Source of the DNA: Campylobacterota bacterium
GTDB taxonomy: Bacteria > Campylobacterota > Campylobacteria > Campylobacterales > SZUA-545
Direction: 5' to 3'
Assembly (NCBI GenBank): GCA_030836705.1
Contig: JAUPLZ010000406.1
Span: 1 to 17,792, forward strand
DNA: 17,792 nucleotides
Shown here: positions 7,881 through 15,160 of the stretch, piece after piece
How positions within the stretch are numbered: the first letter of the stretch is position 1
How the letters are laid out: every line of letters starts with the position of its first letter
Made by a program: the position numbers and the translations under genes
Notes under the pieces: model-generated
The model's database searches: none
What the model saw: the letters and a program-made list of their open reading frames with translations, nothing else
What the model was told of the DNA's origin: nothing

Positions 7881-7901
7881 AATAGAGGGAAAAATCTGCA
7901 T

Positions 7902-8150
7902 GTGCAAATCAACTCAAACCAACAAGCGATAAATATTTTTATGCAAAACAGCGTAGATTTTAAAAACTCGCTAAATGATTTGGGATACAAGGATGTCGCT
8001 TTTAGTTTTTCCTCAAACAACGGCAATCAAGACAATCAAAACCAAAGAGAGAGAAACAATCAAGAGTATGTAATGAAATACAAAGAGCAAAATAACGAAA
8101 AATTAGAAAACGAATTAGAAATCATAATACCGGATTTAATCTACGGATAG
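7902..8150 (+). CDS. fliK: C-terminal remainder of the FliK Flg_hook domain (fragment)
   Basis: The open frame after the fliK stop codon runs from 7881 to 8150, in the same frame as fliK. It supplies the missing half of the Flg_hook domain: NRGKNLHVQINSNQQAINIF, then LNDLGYKDVAFSFSSN, and a hydrophilic Gln/Asn-rich tail. Read through the TAA, the two parts make one protein of about 746 residues with a continuous Flg_hook domain, so a single substitution (for example CAA or AAA to TAA) explains the split. A separate start at GTG 7902 (82 residues) is possible: GAGGGA stands about 11 bases upstream, a long spacing, and reinitiation after the TAA could use it. It is most likely a pseudogene remnant or the product of a sequencing error. 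The last codons contain AGGAGG, the ribosome site of flgD. Confidence 0.7.
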   Translation: MQINSNQQAINIFMQNSVDFKNSLNDLGYKDVAFSFSSNNGNQDNQNQRERNNQEYVMKYKEQNNEKLENELEIIIPDLIYG

Positions 8151-8159
8151 GAGGAAAAA

Positions 8160-8855
8160 ATGAGCACAGTTACAAGCAGCACGACGACAGAGGTATATGA
8201 GCCAACCAACGGTACGGGCGTAACATACAATCCAAACAGCACGCTTAGCAAAGATGAGTTCTTAAAACTATTCCTAGTTGAGCTTCAAAACCAAGACCCG
8301 ACAGAGCCTATGGATACGGAAAAAATTATTGCTCAAACCGCGGACTTAACAACCGTTGAATCTATGGAAAATATTTCAAAATCAATTGACGGTCTAGTAT
8401 CTTCTTATCAAAGCACTTCAAACATGAGCGCAATATCAGCCGTCGGCAAGATAGGTGACACTGGATATGACTCCTTTAATATGAGTGACGGGGGAGTGCC
8501 TGTGAGTTTTGATATGTATTTTCAAGCAGACTACACGCAAGCTGAAGTTTTCGTATTTGATTCAACAGGAAATATGGTCAAAAAAATCCCTGTTGAAGAC
8601 GGCAAAAAAGGGCTTGTTAATATTAACTGGGACGGAACCGATGAGTTTGGCAACGCAGTTCAAGCCGGTGCATACAAAGTAGAAGCGGCATACAGAGATG
8701 CGGTAAATTTTGAGGGTCTGTTTGCAAAAATGGGTGCATACCCTATTGATTCAGTCATCATAAGCGGTGAAGAGGCAGAGGCAAAACTAGGAAATGAGTA
8801 TTTTAAATTTTCCGAAATTAGAGAAATTTCAGATCCATACAAACCAAGCTACTAA
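8160..8855 (+). CDS. flgD: Flagellar hook assembly (capping) protein FlgD
   Basis: FlgD sits as a cap at the tip of the growing hook and guides FlgE subunits into place; it is removed when the hook is complete. The 231-residue product has the FlgD N-terminal signature at residues 30-70: SKDEFLKLFLVELQNQDPTE, with the NQDPTEPMD motif at 43-51. A FlgD Ig-like/FlnA domain follows at about 113-178 (AEVFVFDSTGNMVKKIPV, then NINWDGTDEFGNAVQAGAYK). The length is normal for the family. The ATG follows a full AGGAGG site that overlaps the stop codon of the fliK remainder, so flgD should be well translated whatever happens in fliK. It lies between fliK and the hook paralogue, as in other Campylobacterota. 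Confidence 0.95.
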   Translation: MSTVTSSTTTEVYEPTNGTGVTYNPNSTLSKDEFLKLFLVELQNQDPTEPMDTEKIIAQTADLTTVESMENISKSIDGLVSSYQSTSNMSAISAVGKIGDTGYDSFNMSDGGVPVSFDMYFQADYTQAEVFVFDSTGNMVKKIPVEDGKKGLVNINWDGTDEFGNAVQAGAYKVEAAYRDAVNFEGLFAKMGAYPIDSVIISGEEAEAKLGNEYFKFSEIREISDPYKPSY

Positions 8856-8859
8856 AAAA

Positions 8860-8878
8860 CTTCTCGCCAAAGGCGAAG
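8860..8878 (+). repeat. Short inverted repeat between flgD and the hook paralogue
   Basis: CGCC-AAA-GGCG, with an outer CTT/AAG pairing across a 2-base bulge, lies just after the flgD stop. On the plus strand no T-run follows, so it does not look like a terminator of the flagellar operon. On the minus strand it would be followed by TTTTTT, but no minus-strand gene reads into it. It may be an mRNA stability or processing hairpin. The rest of the 86-base gap to the next gene holds no promoter I can support. Confidence 0.35.
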
Positions 8879-8941
8879 CTTTAGTGACTGAATATGATTT
8901 GGACTTTGTTCAAATCATGAGATTGATAAATAGGAAATAGA

Positions 8942-11581
8942 ATGAACAGTTCGCTATACATAGGATACACCGGTTCGCTTTCTAATACAAAAGCCATGGA
9001 TATATTGGGCAATAACATAGCCAATATCAACACCACTGGATACAAAGCAAATAATGCCGAGTTTTCTACGCTTTTTGAAACATACTTAAGCCAAACTCCG
9101 CAAAATCCAGTGTATAGCGACAAAGGCTTTGGTTCAAGAATAAGCTCAACGGCAATCGACACCTCGCAAGGAACGCTAAGAGAAAGCGAGAGCGTATTTA
9201 ATATGGCGATTTCAGGAGACGGGTGGTTTGGAGTCGTAAATGACAATACATACAACGCAAACGATATCTCTTTCACAAGAGACGGAACATTTACTCAAAA
9301 TCGTGATGGCTACATCATAAATGGAAGTGGAAATTTTCTACTTGGCAGTGATTATGGACTAGTCTTGGAGCAAGAAGACGGAAGCTTCATCATAGATGAT
9401 AGCGCTGCTGCGATTTCTCCTGCTAGCGAAGTCGGCAAACAAAGTGCTATTTTTGCACCAAAAGAGCTATATTATCCGCATACGGTTACGACAACGGCAA
9501 GTTTGCAAAAAAACCTATACACACAAAGCGCAACACAAAACAAATCAGCCTCAAGCAACACCGATATGCAGTCGCTTTTAAATAGCAGCGGCGAGCTTAT
9601 GGATATAAAAGAGAATCAGGATTTGCTTTTTAGCGTCGGCACAAATAGTGCGGTTTACAAAAACGGAGCTATTGAATATACGATAAAAACCCCAAACGAT
9701 ACCGACTCCGTCCCTAACTCGCTCTCTTTTAATCTAAACGGCACTCAAATAGATGCAAGCTGGCAAGAGGGCGACAGCTCCGGCACGATTGCGGCAAATA
9801 TAAAAAGCGCGATAGAGGCTTCAGGCATAGACGGGATTAGCATAGAGGCAACAACAGACGGGCTTAAAATCATCTCAAGCGATTCTATAACCATAAGCGA
9901 TTCAGATAGCCACCTTATAAACAACTCTTTTGTTTCAAGAATAAGCTACTCGCAAACAGAGAGCGCTAGCGATAAATTTAGCACAATGAGTGATTTTTCA
10001 CAGATTGTCGAAAACGGCATAAATGAGGTTTACGGCACAAATAGCGCAGATGTTTTTATAGATTCAAGCGGCAATCTAAAAGTAGCCTCAAAAGAGACAA
10101 CGATAGAACTTGAATTCAAATCGGCTTCAGATAGCAACGAAAAACTATTAACCAACTTAAGTCCGCTAAATACCGAGATACCAAAAGATAGTATCTATTC
10201 ATCAAAAGATTTTAACATCGCAAGCACAACCTCATCGCAAAAAATCATAGACGAAAACGGGGATGAAAATCTTATTTTTGTAGAGCTAAACCAACTTACG
10301 CCAAAAACAAAAGATAGCAACTCAACTTGGGAAGCTGCCGTAAAAATCGTAAAAAATGAGCCTGCAACAGAGCTTTCAAACGCAAATGAGCTAACGCTAA
10401 ACGACAAAGATATAGAACTAAAAGAAAATCAAGATATGTGGATTTCTGTTGGAAACGGTGATATTAGAAAGACGGCTTTTGGATACGACTATGCGATAAA
10501 AGCACCCTATGACATACCTGATGGCACAGACTCTACTCTCTCTTTTGAGGTAAACGGCACTCAGGTAGATGTCACGATAACCGACGGCATGAGCTCATAC
10601 GATTCTGCCGAGGCTATTGCGCTAGCGCTTAACGAGCAAGGAATTGATGCGACAGCAAACTATGATGAAGTCTATATTCACGCAACAGACACTAATCCGA
10701 CTTTAACAATCAAAAACGCTCAAAGCTCTATTGAAGATTTTAGTATGCCAAATCACACTCTAACATACGCAAAATACGCTTCAAGCGATGAAAATTCGTT
10801 TTTGACACTTGAGGATATTAATAGTTTGATAAACGATAGCGCTGCCGATGCGGGGCTTTTACTAACCGCTTCCATCGAGGATTCAAAGTTTAAAATCCAA
10901 AATGACTCAAATGAAGAGGTAAAATATAAGGTTTTAAGCGGAGTTGATTCAAATAGTGCGCTTTTGGATATTTTAACCCCAACAAATGACCCTATCCAGC
11001 CAAGCTCAAGCGCCACAACAGCCGCGCTGCAAACAATGACGCTTTTAAGTCAAACGACACAAAATATCTCATTCAACGACACATCAGAGCTTGAAGACGG
11101 CACAACCGTCACTATCAAAAACGGCGAAACAGACCTTGTGCTTGATTTATCAGGCATGACAAACTATACAGACACAATTAATCAAGAGTTTTTTACGCAA
11201 AACGGAAGAGCCCAAGAGGATTTTGAGTTTTATGACATAGACCAAGATGGTCAGCTTATCGCCAACTTTAGCAATGGAAGTGCGGTTGCGCTTAGCAAAG
11301 TCTCTGTTTATCACTTTCAAAACGACCAAGGGCTTGAAAAGATAGGCGATAATCTTTTTATGCAATCTTCAAACAGCGGAAATCCGTTTTTTTATGTGGA
11401 TAGCGAAGGAGCTGTTTTTGAAGAGTCTAAAATTTTTGGCAAAATGTTAGAAAACAGCAATGTAAACACAGGAAATGCGCTTTCTGAGATGATAGTTTTG
11501 CAAAGGGCTTTTGAAAGTACGGCAAAAATCATAACGACAAGTGATGAATTGCTAAAAAACGCAATAAACATGAAGAAATAA
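8942..11581 (+). CDS. flgE1: Flagellar hook-family protein (FlgE paralogue) with duplicated internal domain
   Basis: An 879-residue axial protein. The N-terminus has the flagellar rod/hook signature (MDILGNNIANINTTGYKANN, about residues 19-38), and SGDGWFGVVN follows at about 91-100. The C-terminus has the matching FlgE-type coiled segment (ALSEMIVLQRAFESTAKIIT, then TSDELLKNAINMKK). Both ends are needed for export and packing. It corresponds by order to the flgE next to fliK and flgD in Campylobacter, where a second, larger hook protein is the main subunit. This copy may therefore be a minor hook, junction or assembly component; that is inference. Residues about 218-375 and 490-650 are diverged copies of one domain (DIKENQDLLFSVG against ELKENQDMWISVG; LSFNLNGTQID against LSFEVNGTQVD). 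The start is chosen from TAGGAA 7 bases upstream of the ATG. The symbol flgE1 is positional, not tested. Confidence 0.88.
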   Translation: MNSSLYIGYTGSLSNTKAMDILGNNIANINTTGYKANNAEFSTLFETYLSQTPQNPVYSDKGFGSRISSTAIDTSQGTLRESESVFNMAISGDGWFGVVNDNTYNANDISFTRDGTFTQNRDGYIINGSGNFLLGSDYGLVLEQEDGSFIIDDSAAAISPASEVGKQSAIFAPKELYYPHTVTTTASLQKNLYTQSATQNKSASSNTDMQSLLNSSGELMDIKENQDLLFSVGTNSAVYKNGAIEYTIKTPNDTDSVPNSLSFNLNGTQIDASWQEGDSSGTIAANIKSAIEASGIDGISIEATTDGLKIISSDSITISDSDSHLINNSFVSRISYSQTESASDKFSTMSDFSQIVENGINEVYGTNSADVFIDSSGNLKVASKETTIELEFKSASDSNEKLLTNLSPLNTEIPKDSIYSSKDFNIASTTSSQKIIDENGDENLIFVELNQLTPKTKDSNSTWEAAVKIVKNEPATELSNANELTLNDKDIELKENQDMWISVGNGDIRKTAFGYDYAIKAPYDIPDGTDSTLSFEVNGTQVDVTITDGMSSYDSAEAIALALNEQGIDATANYDEVYIHATDTNPTLTIKNAQSSIEDFSMPNHTLTYAKYASSDENSFLTLEDINSLINDSAADAGLLLTASIEDSKFKIQNDSNEEVKYKVLSGVDSNSALLDILTPTNDPIQPSSSATTAALQTMTLLSQTTQNISFNDTSELEDGTTVTIKNGETDLVLDLSGMTNYTDTINQEFFTQNGRAQEDFEFYDIDQDGQLIANFSNGSAVALSKVSVYHFQNDQGLEKIGDNLFMQSSNSGNPFFYVDSEGAVFEESKIFGKMLENSNVNTGNALSEMIVLQRAFESTAKIITTSDELLKNAINMKK

Positions 11582-11582
11582 T

Positions 11583-11596
11583 GGAATGCTAATTGC
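11583..11596 (+). promoter_or_regulatory. Sigma-54 promoter for flgE at the end of the upstream hook paralogue
   Basis: TGGAATGCTAATTGCTTTT begins at the TAA stop of the upstream gene. GG (11583-11584) and GC (11595-11596) are 10 bases apart, with TTGCTTTT at -12. Transcription would start near 11608, about 28 bases before the flgE ATG, the same distance as at the two divergent sigma-54 promoters. It would allow higher hook-protein output than the upstream operon. Confidence 0.75.
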
Positions 11597-11635
11597 TTTT
11601 TAAAAGCCAGATAATTTTATATTAAGGATCATGCC

Positions 11636-14212
11636 ATGATGAGATCACTTTGGAGCGGAATTTCCGGATTGTCCGCACATCAAGTAGCAATGGATGTTGA
11701 GAGTGATAATATTGCCAATGTTAATACCACAGGCTTTAAGTATTCAAGAACAAATTTTCAAGATCTTTTATCGCAAAATGTAAGAGGCGGAACATCTCCG
11801 CAAGGCAAACTCGGCGGAAGAAATCCTTTACAAATCGGTTCAGGAACGACAGTAGCAACGGTTGAGAGAATTTTTTCTCAAGGCGCTAATCAAAATACAG
11901 ACAAGCAAACCGACCTTTCTATTCAAGGCGATGGATTTTTCGTAGTAAGCGGCGATAAGGGCAAAACATACAACTACACAAGAGCCGGAAATTTTAACTT
12001 TGATGCAAACGGCAACTATGTTATGCCAAGCGGTCTTATAGTTCAAGGCTGGTTATCAGATAAAAACTATGAAATCGATTCTACAAAGCCTCTAGAAAAC
12101 ATCACGATAGACCCTGCGATGACAACTCCGGCAAAAGCTACAAGCAAAGTGGAGATAGACGCCAACCTTAACTCAGGCACGACAGTAGTACACAAATCCC
12201 CGATATCAACAACGGTGAGCGTAGATGATGATTTTAACGACCTTTACACGCTTGATGGAAGTACCATATCGCTAAAATCCGGAATAGACGAGCTTGTTTT
12301 AACTCTTGAGAGAACTTTTGATGTTGCAGGCACACAAACCCAAAGCACTTCGACAAAAACATTTACATACGGTCAAAGCGATAGTGAAAGCGACGGTTTT
12401 TTTACAACGGTAAAAGACCTTCTTGATGAAATCAACTACAATCTAAGAGACTCGACAGGAATATATAACAACAGAGTAGTTTTAACGGGCGACGGAAGAA
12501 TTGCAGGTGCCGGTCATATAACAGGCGTTGTAGATACAGCAACGACAAACACATACCTTTCTGATATGTTTTCTGAAATCGGGAACGGAACATTCCAGAG
12601 TGAGCCACTTAAGAGAATTCAAAACGGCTTTTTAGGCTCTGACGATGTCGGCGAGCTTTTTAACGAAGACGGCGACGCTTATATGCTAAGAGAGGGTCAA
12701 GGCATAAAAGTAAATGTAGAAAGACTTGGCGAAACTAGAAATTTTATATACAGAGAACCGCACACCGATAACGACCTTGATTATTTAAATAATGATTTTC
12801 AAAGCACAGCAGATATCACAACGGCAGATGCCGATCAGGGTTTTAGATGGCTAAAAGATAGTTCAGGCAATCAAGCGTTTATGACGACAGGTCAGCAAAT
12901 ACAGTTTACATTTGATTCGACCGTATCAGGACTTACAACCAAAACATACTCATACGGCACAGAGTTTACAACTATTCAAGACCTTTTAAATCAGATAAAG
13001 ATAGATATCTCAAATGCCGGAAAAACGGTAGAGCTTACATTCAACGAAACAACAGGAAAAATAGAAGACTCATCGGGAATTTTAACAGCTGTTGCGGTTA
13101 CAGACTCAACAGGTGCCGCAGGTGTAGCAGGCGGTCCGCTTGATAATCTAAATACTATATTTTCTTCACTAACGGGTGCTGGAACCTCATCAGGTGAATT
13201 TAGAAAAAATGACACTTATTACTTTACGGACATACAAGAACTTGTTAATCTATATCAATTAGCTATTGATGATAGCGGTGATATAAACACATCAAGCATT
13301 CAAAACAAAGCAACCGTCGGAATAAATGAAGATGGAAGAATAACAGTTAAAAATGACGGAACAAACTCGTTTAACATATCAACGACCGGTTATCCGGATA
13401 GCATTCTTGCAAATCAACTCTTTCAAGAATCACTTTCAGCTCTAACGGGCGCAATCGCTCCGGATGCGACAAGCTATTCACAAAGAATGTTTGCGGCAAC
13501 TCACGCTACTAGCATTGAGGTGTTTTCATCAGCAGGCAGCAAGCATGCGGTGACTATTAACTTTAGAAAAGAGAGTACTTCAACGGATGCTAGCACTCCA
13601 TCTGTTTGGAACTGGTATGTAGAAGCGCCTGAGCCTAGCACTTTTGATTATCCGGCAAGCGGTGTTATTAAATTTAATGAGGACGGCTCTTTGCAGTCAT
13701 TTTCACCGCCGACACTTACATTCAACCCAAATACAGGCGCATCAAGCGGTCAAATAGTCCAGCTTGATTTTGGTTCTATTAACGGATTTAACGGTATTAC
13801 AAGCTTTGCGGCGGAATCAAGCACCTCTGCAAGAAACAGAGACGGTTATGCAGGCGGATTCTTAAGAGAAATTAGCGTTGATCAAACAGGAACAATCATA
13901 GGAATATTTTCAAACGATCAAAACTTTAAACTCGGTCAAGTTGCCTTGGCTACATTTGCAAATAACGCCGGTCTTCAATCTCAAGGAAGCAATATATTTT
14001 CAAAATCACCTAACTCCGGTGAAGAAAATATAGGCACAGCAGGCACAGGAAGCAGAGGTGGAATCACTCCGTCAACCCTTGAAATGAGCAATGTCGACTT
14101 GTCTGACAGCCTTACAAACTTAATAGTTGTTCAAAGAGGCTATCAAGCAAACTCAAAAACAATAACAACATCGGATCAGATGCTTCAAACTCTTCTTGGT
14201 ATCAAACAATAA
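11636..14212 (+). CDS. flgE: Flagellar hook protein FlgE (main hook subunit)
   Basis: An 858-residue hook subunit that polymerises into the curved joint between rod and filament. Residues 1-35 (MMRSLWSGISGLSAHQVAMD, then NIANVNTTGFK) closely follow the Helicobacter/Campylobacter FlgE pattern. DLSIQGDGFFVVS lies at about 93-105, with TYNYTRAGNFNFDANGNYV shortly after. The C-terminus (NLIVVQRGYQANSKTITTSD, then QMLQTLLGIKQ) is the conserved D0 helix. The large middle carries loosely repeated modules: TKTFTYGQ with FTTVKDLLDEI near 240-266, TKTYSYGT with FTTIQDLLNQI near 435-454, and YYFTDIQELVNLYQ near 528-541. The great length is usual for Campylobacterota hook proteins and unlike enteric FlgE (about 400 residues). 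ATG at 11636 is preferred because AAGGA is 7 bases upstream; ATG at 11639 is the alternative. It has its own sigma-54 type promoter, and a hairpin terminator follows. Confidence 0.95.
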   Translation: MMRSLWSGISGLSAHQVAMDVESDNIANVNTTGFKYSRTNFQDLLSQNVRGGTSPQGKLGGRNPLQIGSGTTVATVERIFSQGANQNTDKQTDLSIQGDGFFVVSGDKGKTYNYTRAGNFNFDANGNYVMPSGLIVQGWLSDKNYEIDSTKPLENITIDPAMTTPAKATSKVEIDANLNSGTTVVHKSPISTTVSVDDDFNDLYTLDGSTISLKSGIDELVLTLERTFDVAGTQTQSTSTKTFTYGQSDSESDGFFTTVKDLLDEINYNLRDSTGIYNNRVVLTGDGRIAGAGHITGVVDTATTNTYLSDMFSEIGNGTFQSEPLKRIQNGFLGSDDVGELFNEDGDAYMLREGQGIKVNVERLGETRNFIYREPHTDNDLDYLNNDFQSTADITTADADQGFRWLKDSSGNQAFMTTGQQIQFTFDSTVSGLTTKTYSYGTEFTTIQDLLNQIKIDISNAGKTVELTFNETTGKIEDSSGILTAVAVTDSTGAAGVAGGPLDNLNTIFSSLTGAGTSSGEFRKNDTYYFTDIQELVNLYQLAIDDSGDINTSSIQNKATVGINEDGRITVKNDGTNSFNISTTGYPDSILANQLFQESLSALTGAIAPDATSYSQRMFAATHATSIEVFSSAGSKHAVTINFRKESTSTDASTPSVWNWYVEAPEPSTFDYPASGVIKFNEDGSLQSFSPPTLTFNPNTGASSGQIVQLDFGSINGFNGITSFAAESSTSARNRDGYAGGFLREISVDQTGTIIGIFSNDQNFKLGQVALATFANNAGLQSQGSNIFSKSPNSGEENIGTAGTGSRGGITPSTLEMSNVDLSDSLTNLIVVQRGYQANSKTITTSDQMLQTLLGIKQ

Positions 14213-14221
14213 CTAAAATAC

Positions 14222-14243
14222 AAAGCCCGCAAAATCGGGCTTT
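14222..14243 (+). terminator. Terminator hairpin after flgE
   Basis: AAAGCCCG (14222-14229), a 6-base loop, and CGGGCTTT (14236-14243) form a perfect 8-bp GC-rich stem 10 bases after the flgE stop. The T-run after the stem is poor (GGCTTCTT), so termination relies on the stem. It separates the flagellar genes from the permease gene that begins 16 bases further on. Confidence 0.75.
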
Positions 14244-14258
14244 GGCTTCTTAAAAACT

Positions 14259-15137
14259 ATGCAAAACAGAGAAAACTCCGCAAAATATTTTATTTTAATG
14301 ACTATCGCTATGTTATTTTGGGGTTTTGCATGGACGGCAGGCAAAGTTGCATCTGCTCACTCTACTCCCGAAATAGCGGCATTTTGGCGATACGCTATCT
14401 CTTTTTTGACCATAATTCCTGTTGTTTGGTTTTTAAAAACACCTTTTAAAACCGACAAAGTAGGTTTTTTGTATATGTTCTTATCAGGTGCGCTTACATC
14501 GCTTTTTAACTACCTCTTTTTTGCCGGCTTAGTTCAAGGAAATGCCGGGCTTGGCGGCACAATGGTGACATCTTTGGCTCCTATTATCACCTATATTTTA
14601 TCTATATCTTTTTTGGGCATAAAAATATCCAAAATTCAGCTAATGGCACTTTTTATCGGGATTATAGGCGCAATTATTCTGCTTCGCATACCTTTTGACG
14701 GGATTTTATTTTTAAATGCAGAGGTTTCTTATTTTCTTGGATGTGCTTTTGTCTGGTCGCTTGTAACCGTAATATCCCAAAAAGTAGCAAAAAGAGCTCA
14801 TTTAATGTTTTATACTTTTGTCGTTTTTGGCACTACGGCTTTTATAAACATGCTTTTTGCACTGCATCAGAAGCCGTTTGACTTTGCTTCATATGACGCT
14901 ATTTTTTGGATGACGATAATTTTTATAGGCATTATTCCGGGTACTTTTAGCACTGCTCTTTTTTTTATTTCAGCAGGCAAAATAGGAGCTCACAGAACCG
15001 GTGTTTTTATGTTTATCGTTCCCATAGGCGCAATTATTTCAAGCTGGGTTGTTTATGATGAAGTAGTAGCCTCTTCAACGCTAATAGGTTGCGTGCTGGC
15101 ATTTTTGGCGGTAGCTCTTTTTAATGCGAAAAAATAG
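14259..15137 (+). CDS. EamA/DMT-superfamily permease (drug/metabolite transporter)
   Basis: A 292-residue inner-membrane protein with about ten hydrophobic helices in two similar halves (about 10-143 and 152-290), the EamA fold of the drug/metabolite transporter superfamily. Typical features are FWGFAWTAGKVASAHSTPEI near the N-terminus (20-39), FAGLVQGNAGLGGTMVTSLA (88-107, equivalent to the conserved end-of-helix motif), and in the second half IPGTFSTALFFISAGKIGAH with FMFIVPIGAIISSWVVYDE. Members export or import small metabolites such as amino acids or nucleotides; the substrate cannot be read from sequence. The ATG at 14259 lacks a clear Shine-Dalgarno site and lies 16 bases after the flgE terminator hairpin. 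A later start at the MTIAML Met (residue 14) would still keep the first helix. It is convergent with the Omp85-type gene and shows no link to the flagellar genes. Confidence 0.9.
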   Translation: MQNRENSAKYFILMTIAMLFWGFAWTAGKVASAHSTPEIAAFWRYAISFLTIIPVVWFLKTPFKTDKVGFLYMFLSGALTSLFNYLFFAGLVQGNAGLGGTMVTSLAPIITYILSISFLGIKISKIQLMALFIGIIGAIILLRIPFDGILFLNAEVSYFLGCAFVWSLVTVISQKVAKRAHLMFYTFVVFGTTAFINMLFALHQKPFDFASYDAIFWMTIIFIGIIPGTFSTALFFISAGKIGAHRTGVFMFIVPIGAIISSWVVYDEVVASSTLIGCVLAFLAVALFNAKK

Positions 15138-15160
15138 CAGATTTTTATCTTAAAACTGCT
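15136..15160. terminator. Possible shared terminator hairpin between convergent genes
   Basis: AGCAG (15136-15140) pairs with CTGCT (15156-15160), and TTTT (15142-15145) pairs with AAAA (15152-15155) across a bulged A, leaving a short loop. The hairpin includes the stop codons of both the permease and the Omp85-type gene, which are only 12 bases apart. The lack of a strong T-run on either side makes it a modest candidate. Confidence 0.35.

Noticed and set aside
7881..8150. The FliK remainder as an independent new small gene
   Set aside because: It is in the same frame as fliK and completes the Flg_hook domain, so a separate gene is the less likely reading, although GTG 7902 could be used for reinitiation.
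8860..8890. Hairpin after flgD as a terminator of the flagellar operon
   Set aside because: No T-run follows on the plus strand and the hook paralogue downstream has no visible promoter of its own, so transcription must pass through.
9396..9581. 61-codon plus-strand frame inside the hook paralogue
   Set aside because: Overlaps a clearly coding frame with hook-family motifs and has no ribosome site.
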